Positions 42,802-51,170 of a stretch of 64,000 nt of DNA are shown one piece after another. This DNA comes from Isoptericola jiangsuensis (lineage in GTDB: Bacteria > Actinomycetota > Actinomycetes > Actinomycetales > Cellulomonadaceae), in NCBI RefSeq assembly GCF_002563715.1, contig NZ_PDJJ01000001.1, positions 2,542,001 to 2,606,000 on the forward strand, in the 5' to 3' direction. Each line of letters starts with the position of its first letter. Positions within the stretch are counted from its first letter, which is position 1. The notes under the pieces are model-generated. The model saw only the letters and a program-made list of their open reading frames with translations. It was not told where the DNA came from and made no database searches. Made by a program: the position numbers and the translations under genes.

Positions 42802-44052
42802 ATGACCACCACCCTCTCGACCCCGCCCGCCCCCACCCCCGAGGTCGAGGTCACCGTCCTGCGCGACGTCCGCCCCTGGGGCGGCGCCCGCTCCGACCTC
42901 CACCTCCACGACGGGCACGTCACCGCCGTCGTGCCGCACGACCCGACCGTCCCCGCCGACCCGGTCGCGGTCGCCGCCGGGACCGAGGTCGACGGCCGCG
43001 GCCTGCTCGCCCTGCCCGGCCTGGTCAACACCCACGCCCACGTCGACAAGTCGTGGTGGGGCCGTGGGTGGGTCAGCTACGGCGGGGAGGCGACCACGCA
43101 GGGCCGCATCGCCCACGAGCGGGCGCACCGCGACGAGCTCGGCATCCCGGGCACCGACGTCACCCTCACCGTGCTGCGCGAGCTCCTGCGGCACGGCACC
43201 ACCGCCGTGCGCACGCACGTCGACGTCGACCTCGGCGTCGGGCTGCGTGGCATCGAGGTGGTCCGCGAGGCGCTCGCCGCGCTGGGCGGCGCGGTGCACG
43301 CCCAGGTCGTCGCGTTCCCGCAGGACGGTGTGCTGCGCCGCCCGGGCGTGCTCGAGCTCCTCGACGCGGCGGCCGCCGCGGGGGCCGACCACGTCGGCGG
43401 GCTCGACCCCGCCTCGATCGACCGGGACCCCGTGGGCCAGATCGACGGGCTGTTCGCGATCGCCGAGCGTCACGACGTCGGCATCGACGTGCACCTGCAC
43501 GACGGGGGCGAGCTGGGGGCGTTCCAGATCGAGCTCCTCGTGGACCGCACGCTGCGCGCCGGGCTGCAGGGACGCGTCAACGTCGCGCACGGGTTCGCCG
43601 TCGGGGACCTGCCCGCCACCCGGCAGGCCGACCTCGTGGCCGCGATGGGCGAGGCCGGGCTGACGATGACCACGGTCGCGCCGATCGGCGCCGCTCCCCT
43701 GCCGCTGCCCGCGCTGCAACAGGCTGGCGTGGCCGTGGGCCTGGGCACGGACGGCATCCGCGACCTGTGGTCCCCGTACGGCACCGGCGACCTGCTGGCG
43801 CAGACCACGCAGCTCGCCCGGCTGTCCCGGTTCCGCCACGACGCCGACCTCGTGGCGGCCGCCCGGCTGGCCACCAGCGACGCCGCCGCGTTCGTGGGAC
43901 GTGCGGTGCACGACCTCGTGCCGGGTGCGGTGGCCGACGTCGTCCTCGTCGACGCCGAGAACGTCCAGGACGCCGTCGTGCGGGCCCCGCGGCGGGAGCT
44001 CGTCGTCGCCGCGGGCCGGGTCGTGGCCCGCGGCGACGAGGTGCTCGTCTAG
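42802..44052 (+). CDS. Cytosine deaminase-like amidohydrolase
   Basis: A 416-residue metal-dependent hydrolase of the amidohydrolase superfamily, nearest to cytosine deaminase and ring amidohydrolases. Metal and catalytic motifs are NTHAHVDK (H78, H80), DVHLHDGGE (H231, H233), VAHG (H263) and GLGTDGIRD (D317). The substrate is not determined; a cyclic ureide, pterin or triazine-type compound is likely. The start ATG has GAGGAAGGA upstream. It is divergent from the GntR regulator, which should respond to its substrate or product. Confidence 0.82.
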   Translation: MTTTLSTPPAPTPEVEVTVLRDVRPWGGARSDLHLHDGHVTAVVPHDPTVPADPVAVAAGTEVDGRGLLALPGLVNTHAHVDKSWWGRGWVSYGGEATTQGRIAHERAHRDELGIPGTDVTLTVLRELLRHGTTAVRTHVDVDLGVGLRGIEVVREALAALGGAVHAQVVAFPQDGVLRRPGVLELLDAAAAAGADHVGGLDPASIDRDPVGQIDGLFAIAERHDVGIDVHLHDGGELGAFQIELLVDRTLRAGLQGRVNVAHGFAVGDLPATRQADLVAAMGEAGLTMTTVAPIGAAPLPLPALQQAGVAVGLGTDGIRDLWSPYGTGDLLAQTTQLARLSRFRHDADLVAAARLATSDAAAFVGRAVHDLVPGAVADVVLVDAENVQDAVVRAPRRELVVAAGRVVARGDEVLV

Positions 44053-44074
44053 TCGGACCGCCCGGCCGCGGCCC

Positions 44075-44776
44075 TCACGCCGCGTGCGCGTACACGACCG
44101 TGTTGTCCGTGTAGTGGCCCACCGCCGGGTCCCAGGCGCCGCCGCAGGTGATGAGCCGCAGCTCGGGACCGTCGGTGTTCGCGTACACCTCCCGGGTGGG
44201 GAACGCGTCCTTGGCGTACTGCTCGACCCGGTCGACGACGAACGTCACGGTGCTGCCGTCCCGGCGGTCCACGTGGACCTTCTGACCGGGCTCCAGCGCC
44301 GAGAGCCGGTAGAACACCGACGGCCCGTTCGGGCTGTCGACGTGGCCCTCCAGCACGGCGGGTCCCACGGCGCCCGGGCGGGGCGACCCGTCGAACCACG
44401 CCGCCCGGTCGATGTCGTCACCGGCCGGCACCTCGACGGTGCCGTCGTCGGCGAGGCCCAGGTGGAGCAGCCGGGAGTCGACGTCGATCGCCGGCACCCG
44501 GACCCGCGTGGGCAGCGGAGCACGGGCCTCGGGCGACGCCTCCGGTGACGCGTCCGGCGACGACGACGGGGCGGCGTCCGGGCCGGGCACGGCCCGTCCC
44601 GTCGGGACCGGTGACGGGGCTGTCGTCGGGCTCGCCGGTGCGGCGGACGCCCCGGCGCCGGCCGCGGGGACCGGCGCCGGGGCGTCCTGCTGCGTGGCGA
44701 GCCCGACGGCGACCGCCGTCCCGCCGCCGAGCACCAGCCCGGCGGCGAGGACGACGGCCGCGCGCCGGCCCGGCAT
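44075..44776 (-). CDS. Class F sortase
   Basis: A 233-residue transpeptidase that should anchor surface proteins. The N-terminal signal anchor (about 6-27) is followed by a 60-residue A/P/S-rich stalk and the sortase barrel. The catalytic histidine is in LEGHVDS (H145) and the cysteine in RLITCGGAWD (C211). No arginine is visible between C211 and the C-terminus, although the classical sortase triad is His-Cys-Arg. The start ATG shares a base with the stop of the CHRD-domain gene (TGATG), so enzyme and probable substrate are co-translated. Confidence 0.88.
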   Translation of the reverse strand: MPGRRAAVVLAAGLVLGGGTAVAVGLATQQDAPAPVPAAGAGASAAPASPTTAPSPVPTGRAVPGPDAAPSSSPDASPEASPEARAPLPTRVRVPAIDVDSRLLHLGLADDGTVEVPAGDDIDRAAWFDGSPRPGAVGPAVLEGHVDSPNGPSVFYRLSALEPGQKVHVDRRDGSTVTFVVDRVEQYAKDAFPTREVYANTDGPELRLITCGGAWDPAVGHYTDNTVVYAHAA

Positions 44777-45564
44777 CAGGACTCCAGGTCGGCGCGACGA
44801 CGACGCACGGCCAGGGCGGCGGTCAGGCCGGCGCCGGCGAGCAGCGCGATCCCACCGCCCGCGATCAGGCCGGCGTGCTCGACGCCGGCGGTGCCGCCGG
44901 TGCCGGTCTGCACGCCACCGGCGGGCATCTCGTCCATCTGCGAGGCGGTGAGGATGCCGCACAGCGCCGGGTCGGTGGCCTCGGCGGGCAGCGACGGGTC
45001 CAGGTCGGACTCGGTGTCGCCGTCGTAGGCGCCGCTGCCGTCGTGGTCGACGCCGTGCACGACGAGCGCGACCTCACCGTCGAGGATGCTGTCGGCCAGG
45101 TCCTGCGAGACCTCGATCGAGCCGCGCTGGTAGTCGATGTCACCGCCGTCGGCCGTGTCGAAGCGGTCGACCGCCAGGGCGGAGTCGGGCGACGTGTCGC
45201 CCTGCGTGGTGAGCGAGACCTGGACCGACCCGTACGACGGGACGCCCTCGGTCGTGGTGATGGTGCCCGAGCCGTCGGAGTCGTCGGCCTCGGACGGGCA
45301 CTGGTGCGCGGCGTCCTCGCCGTAGTGCAGGTGGGCGGCGTGCGGGCTGCCGGCCAGCAGGCCGGTCGCCGCGAACTCGACGTTCAGGGTCGTGCCGTCG
45401 ACCCAGACCATGGCGTCGCCGCCACCGTCGACCCCGTTGAGGGGGACCGGGGCGAGCTCGCCCTGGGCGGTGCCGTCGTCGGCCGAGGCCGGCCCGGCGA
45501 CGGCCAGCAGGCCGGCGAGCGCGAGTGCAGGGGCGGCGAGCGAGGTACGGGTGCGTGCCTTCAT
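44776..45564 (-). CDS. CHRD-like surface protein with sortase-type C-terminus
   Basis: A 262-residue exported protein. The signal peptide ends near PASA-DD (residue 28). The central region resembles a CHRD domain, with LNVEFAATGL and PHAAHLHYGEDA. The C-terminus has a cell-wall sorting layout: GGVQTGTGGTAGVEHAG (about 216-232), a hydrophobic stretch of about 25 residues, and RRRRADLES. The canonical LPxTG is missing; the GGVxTGxG...EHAG motif may be what the adjacent class F sortase recognises (inference). Three cysteines are visible in the mature part, positioned to allow a disulfide. The start has a good GAAGGGA ribosome-binding site. Confidence 0.78.
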   Translation of the reverse strand: MKARTRTSLAAPALALAGLLAVAGPASADDGTAQGELAPVPLNGVDGGGDAMVWVDGTTLNVEFAATGLLAGSPHAAHLHYGEDAAHQCPSEADDSDGSGTITTTEGVPSYGSVQVSLTTQGDTSPDSALAVDRFDTADGGDIDYQRGSIEVSQDLADSILDGEVALVVHGVDHDGSGAYDGDTESDLDPSLPAEATDPALCGILTASQMDEMPAGGVQTGTGGTAGVEHAGLIAGGGIALLAGAGLTAALAVRRRRADLES

Positions 45565-45693
45565 GATCGATCCCTTCGTCCCGGGCCGCGTCGTTCGCGA
45601 CCCGTCGGAGGTTCGGAGCCCCGGGCAACCTGGATGGGTCGGGCCTGCGGGTCGACGCGGAATGCCGACGCCGGGGTGCCGGTTACCGCCCGT

Positions 45694-46617
45694 ATGCGAG
45701 CCATCACCTACAGCCGCTTCGGCGGCGCCGACGTCCTTGAGCTGACCGAGCAGCCGGACCCGCACCCCGGGCCCGACACGGTGGTGGTGCGGGTGCGCGC
45801 CGCCTCCGTCAACCCGGTGGACTGGAAGGTCCGCGAGGGCTACCTCGCCGGCCTCATCGACACGCAGTTCCCCGCGGTGCCCGGGTGGGACGTGGCCGGC
45901 GTGGTCGAGCAGGTGGGCCTGGACACCCCGGAGTACCAGGTGGGCGACGAGGTGTACGGGTACGTGCGCAAGGACGTCGTGCAGGGCGGGACGTTCGCCG
46001 AGCTGGTGGCGGCGCCCGTGCGCACCCTCGCCCGCAAGCCCGCGATGCTGAGCTTCGCCGAGGCCGCGGCGGTGCCGCTGGCGGGGCTGACGGCCTACCA
46101 GACGATCGAGCGCTCCGGCGTGACCCAGGGTCAGACGGTCCTGGTGCACGCCGCGGCGGGCGGCGTCGGCGCGTTCGCCGTGCAGCTCGCGCACGCCCGG
46201 GGGGCTCGCGTCATCGGCACGGCGTCGGCCGGCAACCACGAGTTCCTGCGCGGTCTCGGCGCCGAGCCGGTCGAGTACGGCGAGGGCCTGGCCGACCGGG
46301 TACGGGCGCTCGCGCCGCAGGGCGTGGACGTCGCCCTCGACTACGTCGGCGGGGACGCCGTCGCGGTGAGCGCGGACGTGCTCGCCCCGGGCGGCACGAT
46401 CACGTCGATCGCCGACCCGGCCGCCCGCTCCGAGCACGACGGCGTCTACGCGTGGGTGCGCCCGTCGACCACGGACCTGGAGGCCCTCGGGGCGCTGTTC
46501 GACGAGGGCGTGCTGCGCGTCGAGGTGGCCCGGACGTTCGACCTCGCCGACGCCGCGGACGCGCACCGCGCCAGCGAGGAAGGGCACGTGCGCGGCAAGA
46601 TCGTCGTCACGGTCTGA
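45694..46617 (+). CDS. NADP-dependent quinone oxidoreductase family (MDR)
   Basis: A 307-residue medium-chain zinc-free dehydrogenase/reductase. It has an N-terminal GroES-like domain (ITYSRFGGADVLEL, SVNPVDWKVREG), the hinge AAAVPLAGLTAYQ, and a Rossmann fold with the AAAGGVGAFAVQLA coenzyme motif. It probably reduces quinones or enones with NADPH; the physiological substrate is unknown. The start ATG 45694 is chosen from the conserved MRAITYSRFG opening. No strong ribosome-binding site is visible. It is divergent from the CHRD gene. Confidence 0.87.
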   Translation: MRAITYSRFGGADVLELTEQPDPHPGPDTVVVRVRAASVNPVDWKVREGYLAGLIDTQFPAVPGWDVAGVVEQVGLDTPEYQVGDEVYGYVRKDVVQGGTFAELVAAPVRTLARKPAMLSFAEAAAVPLAGLTAYQTIERSGVTQGQTVLVHAAAGGVGAFAVQLAHARGARVIGTASAGNHEFLRGLGAEPVEYGEGLADRVRALAPQGVDVALDYVGGDAVAVSADVLAPGGTITSIADPAARSEHDGVYAWVRPSTTDLEALGALFDEGVLRVEVARTFDLADAADAHRASEEGHVRGKIVVTV

Positions 46618-46632
46618 GCCGGAGGGCGCCCG

Positions 46633-46670
46633 CGGCCCGCCCGGGCCCGGGCGCCCCGGACGGCGGGCCG
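46633..46670. terminator. Hairpin between convergent oxidoreductase and siderophore gene
   Basis: A 9-bp stem (46633-46641 with 46662-46670). The loop is itself self-complementary and G/C-only. Confidence 0.55.
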
Positions 46671-46671
46671 G

Positions 46672-47511
46672 TCAGCCGGCCGCGCCGCGCCCGTGCCGCC
46701 AGTAGCCGACGAAGTCGGCGTGCGTCCTGGGGACCCCGCGGTCGGCCACGAGGTGGCGGCGCACGCCGGTCGCGAGCGAGGACTCGCCCACGGAGAACGC
46801 GTAGACGTCGCCGTCGAGCAGGTCCAGCGAGCGCACGACGTTGAGCGCGGCCGTGCCCGGGACGGCCGCCGGGTCCACGCGGTGGCGCTCCACCCACCGC
46901 ACGTCGACCCCGGCAGGGGCGCGGAAGTCCTGCCGGTCGGCGGCGGTGGGGACCTCGACGACGGCGATGCCGCGGGCGTCGTCGGGCAGCGCCTCGCAGA
47001 TGCCCGCCACGGCGGGCAGGCCCGACTCGTCGGCGACGAGCAGCGTCCAGTCGTGGGGGTGGCGCGGGTTGAATCCGACACCCTGGTCGAGGATGCCGAC
47101 GGTGTCGCCGGTGCGGGCGGTGGCCGCGAACGTGGACGCGGGACCGGGCTCGCCGGACCCCTCGTGGCCGTGCGCCCCGTGCAGCACGAAGTCGACGTCG
47201 ATCTCGCGCAGGTCCGGTCGCGCCTCGCGGACGGTGTAGCTGCGCACCCACGGGCGCCGCGCCCTGGGCGTCGTGAGGTACTGCGCGTACCAGCCGAGCC
47301 CGGACGTGCGGGTGGGCAGGCGCATCGCGTCCGCGCCCTCGCGCTGGAGGAACAGCCGGAACCACTGGTCGTACCCGACGGTGGTCAGGCGTTCGAGCCC
47401 GTCGCCGCCGAAGGTCACGCGCATCATGTGCTCCGAGACCTGCTTGGTCCGCACGACCTCGGCGAGGAGGACGTGGGGCTCGACCGGCTTGCGTCCGTTG
47501 TATCCGCTCAC
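46672..47511 (-). CDS. Siderophore-interacting protein (ferric-siderophore reductase)
   Basis: A 279-residue SIP/ViuB-type flavin reductase that releases iron from imported siderophores with NAD(P)H. It has the FAD-binding barrel with RSYTVRE, the family's DVDFVLHG strand, the GILDQG-type loop, DWTLLVADESGLPAVAGI, and the SIP-specific C-terminal GESSLATGVRRHLVADRGV and GYWRHGR. Regulation is visible: a near-consensus iron box overlaps the -10 region. TAACCT is 6 nt before the GTG start, so iron-loaded repressor would block a leaderless promoter. Confidence 0.92.
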   Translation of the reverse strand: MSGYNGRKPVEPHVLLAEVVRTKQVSEHMMRVTFGGDGLERLTTVGYDQWFRLFLQREGADAMRLPTRTSGLGWYAQYLTTPRARRPWVRSYTVREARPDLREIDVDFVLHGAHGHEGSGEPGPASTFAATARTGDTVGILDQGVGFNPRHPHDWTLLVADESGLPAVAGICEALPDDARGIAVVEVPTAADRQDFRAPAGVDVRWVERHRVDPAAVPGTAALNVVRSLDLLDGDVYAFSVGESSLATGVRRHLVADRGVPRTHADFVGYWRHGRGAAG

Positions 47512-47515
47512 CGGC

Positions 47516-47534
47516 TTAGGTTAGGGCAACCTCA
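47516..47534 (-). promoter_or_regulatory. DtxR/IdeR iron box over leaderless promoter
   Basis: TTAGGTTAGGGCAACCTCA matches 16 of 19 positions of the classical DtxR/IdeR consensus (TTAGGTTAGGCTAACCTAA). It overlaps the minus-strand -10 hexamer TAACCT (47518-47523) of the siderophore-interacting protein gene. Confidence 0.85.
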
Positions 47535-47598
47535 CCTGCGAGCGCCAGGGCGTGTCCACCCACCGGGCACCGCGCCCGTCCTGCCGCAGACTGGAGCG

Positions 47599-48426
47599 GT
47601 GCACCGGCCCGGCCCGTCCCCCCGTCCGCACGCCCGCCTCGTGGCCGGCGCGCTCCTCGCCGTGGCCCTCGTCAGCGCGTGCGACGCGACCCCCTCCGCG
47701 GACGACGCCGCCTCGCCGTCGTCCGCACCGACGTCCGCGGCACCGGCCACGTCCGACGCACCCGCCCCGGACGGCACCTCCTCCCCCGCACCCGAGGCCC
47801 CGACGGCGAAGCCCGTCGCCGTCCGCGCGGGTGACGTCACCCTGACCCTCACCGCACCCGACGCCACGGCCGACCCGGGCCGGGACGGCACCGCGACCGT
47901 CACGGTCGACCCGGGCACAGCCACCGGCACGGGATCGGGCACGGGACCGGCGGGAGCCGCCGCCGCACTGTCCGCAGCCCCCGGCGCGACGTTCACCGTG
48001 CACACCGACGGCTCGGCCACCGTCGAGCAGGACGGCGTGGCCGTCGGCGGGCTCACCTCGCCCACGGGTGCGGCGCGGTTCCGGCTCGTCGACCCGGGCG
48101 TCCTGGCGATCGACGGCGACGCCCCGACCAGCACCACGCTCGGCACGACCGGCGTGCAGGACGCCGCCTGGGGCGACCGCGAGGGCGGCGACTCCCTGGC
48201 CGTCACCCCGACGGACTGGGCGCGGCGGGCCGGGCAGGCCGGCGTGGACGTCGTCTGGGCCGGGCTCGTCGCCGACGACCCCGCCCTCGACACCCCGACC
48301 ATGCACGACCAGCTCGTGTGCCACGCCCTCGGCGCCCCCGACAAGGCGACGTGGAACCTCGAGCCGTGGCGCCCCGACGTCGGGCTGCTCCAGGTGCTGG
48401 CCGCCCGGTGCAACCCGACCGCCTGA
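47599..48426 (+). CDS. DUF2599 domain lipoprotein
   Basis: A 275-residue predicted lipoprotein. The signal sequence ends with lipobox LVSAC (cysteine about 26), and a 50-residue S/P/A/T-rich linker follows. A beta-rich middle with T/G repeats leads to a C-terminal DUF2599 domain recognised by TMHDQLVCH, WNLEPWRPDVG and a final ARCNP. The two domain cysteines probably pair. The function of DUF2599 is unknown. GTG 47599 has CAGACT 6 nt upstream. It is divergent from the iron-regulated gene, so the iron box region lies 65-83 bp upstream. Confidence 0.8.
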   Translation: MHRPGPSPRPHARLVAGALLAVALVSACDATPSADDAASPSSAPTSAAPATSDAPAPDGTSSPAPEAPTAKPVAVRAGDVTLTLTAPDATADPGRDGTATVTVDPGTATGTGSGTGPAGAAAALSAAPGATFTVHTDGSATVEQDGVAVGGLTSPTGAARFRLVDPGVLAIDGDAPTSTTLGTTGVQDAAWGDREGGDSLAVTPTDWARRAGQAGVDVVWAGLVADDPALDTPTMHDQLVCHALGAPDKATWNLEPWRPDVGLLQVLAARCNPTA

Positions 48427-48462
48427 CCCCGCGCGCCCTGATGCACGGGCGTCGCAGCCGCC

Positions 48463-49455
48463 TCAGCCGAGGACGGCGTGCAGCACCTCGGCCTCCTCCG
48501 CGTCCGTGAGCCCGGTGACGGGCGCGTCCGGGTCGGCGTCCAGCCACGCCAGCACGTCGCGCGCGGTGTCCTCCAGGGGGCGCGGGGTGAGCCCGGCCGC
48601 GAGCGCCGGGGCGGCGTCGTGCGCGGGCATGCCGTCGTAGGCGGGGCGCGGCAGCCACAGCGGCACGGAGCGCGGGCCGGACCACGGGCGGACGTCGAGG
48701 GCGGTCAGGCGGTCGTGGTCGACCCACCGCCAGCGGGGCGCGACGCCGCAGCCGCGGGCGACGGCGGCGAGGTACGCGGCGATCGGGACGGCGGGGGCGA
48801 CCGCGTCGAAGGTGCCCGCGACGGAGGTCTCGGCGAGGTCGACGATCCAGGTGGCGAGGTCGCGCACGTCGATGGTCTGCACGAGGTCGTCGGGGGAACC
48901 CGGGGCGAGCACGTCGCCGTCGTCCGGGGCACCGGTGAGGCGGCGCAGGCGGGCGGGCCAGGCCGTGAACCGGCCGGACGGGTCCCCGGGCCCCACGACC
49001 AGGCCGGGCCGGACGACCACCGCGTCGGGGGCACCGGCGCGCACGATCTCCTCGCAGGCGACCTTCAGGGGACCGTACGCGGCGGGGTCGGCCGAGAGGT
49101 CGGCGTCGTCGTGGCGGGCCTCGTGCAGGCGCCCTGCGCCGGGTCCGGCCGGGTCGGCGTCGTCGGCGTAGACGCTGATCGTGGAGACCAGCACCCAGCG
49201 GGCGTCGGGCCAGGCCCGCACCGCCCGTCGCACGTGCGACGGCTGGCGGCCGACGTCGACGACGGCGTCGAAGCGTCCGGTCACCAGGTCCGCGGGCAGG
49301 GGGTCGTCGCGGTCGGCGACGACGTGCCGCGCGCCGGCGGGCACCGACCCGGACCGGCCGCGCGTGAGGGCGACGACGTCGTGGCCGCGGGCGAGGGCGG
49401 TCTCGACGACCGCACGGGACAGGAACACGGACCCACCGAGGACGAGGAGCTGCAC
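48463..49455 (-). CDS. NAD-dependent epimerase/dehydratase family protein
   Basis: A 330-residue extended-type short-chain dehydrogenase/reductase. The coenzyme motif QLLVLGGSVFLSRAVVETAL is of the GGxxFxx type seen in atypical isoflavone-reductase-like or mRNA-binding-like SDRs. LVSTISVYADD and YGPLKVACE contain the catalytic Ser/Tyr/Lys positions (Y-x3-K is YGPLK). The later VRPGLVVGPGDPSGRFT and TIDVRDLATWIVDLAE motifs are typical. The substrate is unknown. GTG 49455 is preferred over the frame opening at 49485 because a GAGG sequence lies 8 nt upstream. Confidence 0.8.
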   Translation of the reverse strand: MQLLVLGGSVFLSRAVVETALARGHDVVALTRGRSGSVPAGARHVVADRDDPLPADLVTGRFDAVVDVGRQPSHVRRAVRAWPDARWVLVSTISVYADDADPAGPGAGRLHEARHDDADLSADPAAYGPLKVACEEIVRAGAPDAVVVRPGLVVGPGDPSGRFTAWPARLRRLTGAPDDGDVLAPGSPDDLVQTIDVRDLATWIVDLAETSVAGTFDAVAPAVPIAAYLAAVARGCGVAPRWRWVDHDRLTALDVRPWSGPRSVPLWLPRPAYDGMPAHDAAPALAAGLTPRPLEDTARDVLAWLDADPDAPVTGLTDAEEAEVLHAVLG

Positions 49456-49548
49456 GTCACGACCCTCGCCGTCCGGCGGGCGCACGGCAAGCGGATACGC
49501 CCAGGGCAGACGCCCGTCGGAGCTGCCGCGCGGCGCGGCCCGCCCCGC

Positions 49549-50238
49549 TCAGCAGGAGGCCGCGACCCCGGGCTGGTAGGCCAGCGCCCAGCAGAGGGTG
49601 GCCACGTCGGTGCTCAGCTCCTGCACCTGCTCCTGGAGGGCGTCGAGGTCGTCGGACGTCGCGGCGTCGGACGCCCCGGCGACGGCACCCTGCAGCGCGG
49701 TCACGCTCGCGCGGACGTCGGCGAGACCGTCCCGCACGTCGTGCTGGAGCTGGTCGGTGTCCCCCCGGACGTCGGCGAGCCGCGTCTGGAGGTCCTTGGC
49801 GCGCCCCTGTCCGCCGTCGGGCAGGCCGGTCCACTCCTCGACGTCCTGGACCCGGTCGGTCAGGACGTCGACGACGGCGGCGTCCGGCGTCGTGCCGCGC
49901 AGGTCGACGAGCTGCTGCTGGGTGATGGCGGCCTGGGCGAGCGCGGCGTCGACCTCGGCGGCGAGCTTGCGGTTGGCGGACCACAGGACGCCGACGCCGA
50001 CGGACGCCGCGAGGGCGAGCACGAGGGCCGCGGCGAGCAGGACGGGGACGACCCCGCGGACCCGGTGCGGTGCGTGGACGACGGGCACGGGGCCGGTGGG
50101 GGCGGGCGGCGGCGGTGGCGGGTCGGCCGGGAACATCGACGTGATCGTCGCGGTGGGCCCTGTGTCGAGGTCGCGGCGTCGCGCGATCCTGCCCGTGCCG
50201 CGCGCCGAGGGCGACGACGTGCTCACGTCGGTGTCCAT
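49549..50238 (-). CDS. Single-pass membrane protein with extracellular coiled coil
   Basis: A 229-residue protein that I do not recognise. A cytoplasmic S/T/R-rich tail with a polyproline run (about 40-50) is followed by one membrane segment (about 64-86, VPVLLAAALVLALAASVGVG). A long heptad-like helical region (about 87-215) follows, rich in Q, D and V, ending in two cysteines (CWALAYQPGVAASC). No catalytic motif is seen. It could be a structural or sensing envelope protein. The start ATG 50238 has a GAGGTGGG-type ribosome-binding site immediately upstream. Confidence 0.6.
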   Translation of the reverse strand: MDTDVSTSSPSARGTGRIARRRDLDTGPTATITSMFPADPPPPPPAPTGPVPVVHAPHRVRGVVPVLLAAALVLALAASVGVGVLWSANRKLAAEVDAALAQAAITQQQLVDLRGTTPDAAVVDVLTDRVQDVEEWTGLPDGGQGRAKDLQTRLADVRGDTDQLQHDVRDGLADVRASVTALQGAVAGASDAATSDDLDALQEQVQELSTDVATLCWALAYQPGVAASC

Positions 50239-50434
50239 CCCACCTCTTCCGTCCTGGTGCGGACCCATGGTGGTGCTCCCGGTGCCGGAGCACAAGGGGC
50301 GAAGCGGGTGGTTCCGTCGCGGGGACGCGGCGCGGCGGTGGTCGCTAGGGTCGGACGGGTCGAGCCCGACGGGTCGCGGCGCGTCCCGCCGTCCGCGCCG
50401 GGACCGTCCCCGTCCGACCCCTGGAGGTGCCCCC

Positions 50435-51094
50435 GTGACCACGATGCGTGAGCGGCTGCGCGGCCTGCCGGTGCTGCCCGCCGGCCTGCCGGGCTGGGAC
50501 GTGCCGGACCTCGCCGCGCTCCCCCGCACGCCGCACGACCTGTTCGAGGCGTGGTTCGTCGAGGCGGTCGGTGCGGGGGCGTCCGCCCCGCACGCGACGA
50601 CGCTGTCGACGGTGTCCGTCGCGGGCGGGGCCCGGGCTCGCACGGTGCTGCTCACGGACCTCACGGCGGCGGGCTGGTGGTTCGCGGGGCACGCGACGAG
50701 CCCGAAGGGGCGCGAGCTGGCGGCGGAGCCGCGCGCGGCGCTGACGTTCCTGTGGCGCGAGACCGGCCGGCAGGTGCGGGTGGCGGGCGAGGTGTCGTCG
50801 CACCCGGACGCCGGGGCCCAGGACTTCCGTGGTCGGCGTCCGCCGTCGCGCGCCGCGGGGCTGGTCGACCACCAGAGCGAGGTGCTCGACTCGCTCGCGG
50901 AGCACCGGGCGGCGTGGTCGGCGTCCCTGGAGCGGGTGACCGCGGACCCGGACCTCGTGGCGCCGTCGTGGACGGCGTGGTGCCTCGACGCGTCGGACGT
51001 GGAGTTCTGGTCCACGGGTGACGGCACAGGTCAGACGCGGGTGCGCTACCGTCGGACGGCCGCGGCGTGGGAGCCAGAGCTGCTCTGGCCCTGA
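50435..51094 (+). CDS. PNPOx-like flavin oxidase family protein
   Basis: A 219-residue protein of the pyridoxamine 5'-phosphate oxidase fold. It resembles PdxH in the N-terminal PHDLFEAWFVEAVGAG, the FMN-binding ARTVLLTDLTAAGWWFAGH and the SPKGRELAAEPRAAL/FLWRETGRQVRVAGEV strands. The C-terminal VEFWSTGDG...RVRYRR segment corresponds to the PdxH dimerisation region. True PdxH is possible, but relatives act on other substrates. GTG 50435 has GGAGG at the right spacing. A small inverted repeat overlaps its 3' end. Confidence 0.75.
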   Translation: MTTMRERLRGLPVLPAGLPGWDVPDLAALPRTPHDLFEAWFVEAVGAGASAPHATTLSTVSVAGGARARTVLLTDLTAAGWWFAGHATSPKGRELAAEPRAALTFLWRETGRQVRVAGEVSSHPDAGAQDFRGRRPPSRAAGLVDHQSEVLDSLAEHRAAWSASLERVTADPDLVAPSWTAWCLDASDVEFWSTGDGTGQTRVRYRRTAAAWEPELLWP

Positions 51095-51095
51095 G

Positions 51096-51111
51096 TGTGA
51101 CCCACGTCACC
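51096..51111. promoter_or_regulatory. CRP/GlxR-like site upstream of mqo (distal)
   Basis: TGTGA-N6-TCACC, starting 1 bp after the PNPOx stop and about 80 bp before the mqo start. Confidence 0.55.
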
Positions 51112-51147
51112 CCAGGTCAGCGCGCTTGTGACGTTGCTCTCATTCTT

Positions 51148-51163
51148 TGTGACAGTTTTCACC
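51148..51163. promoter_or_regulatory. CRP/GlxR-like site over mqo promoter (proximal)
   Basis: TGTGACAGTTTTCACC fits TGTGA-N6-TCAC. It lies between -35 and -10 positions of the mqo promoter, a place that suits repression. Confidence 0.6.
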
Positions 51164-51170
51164 ATCGTCT

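Noticed and set aside
51073-51089. Small inverted repeat at the end of the PNPOx-like gene as a terminator
   Set aside because: The stem is only 7 bp, lies before the stop codon, and has no T-run; it is too weak to call.
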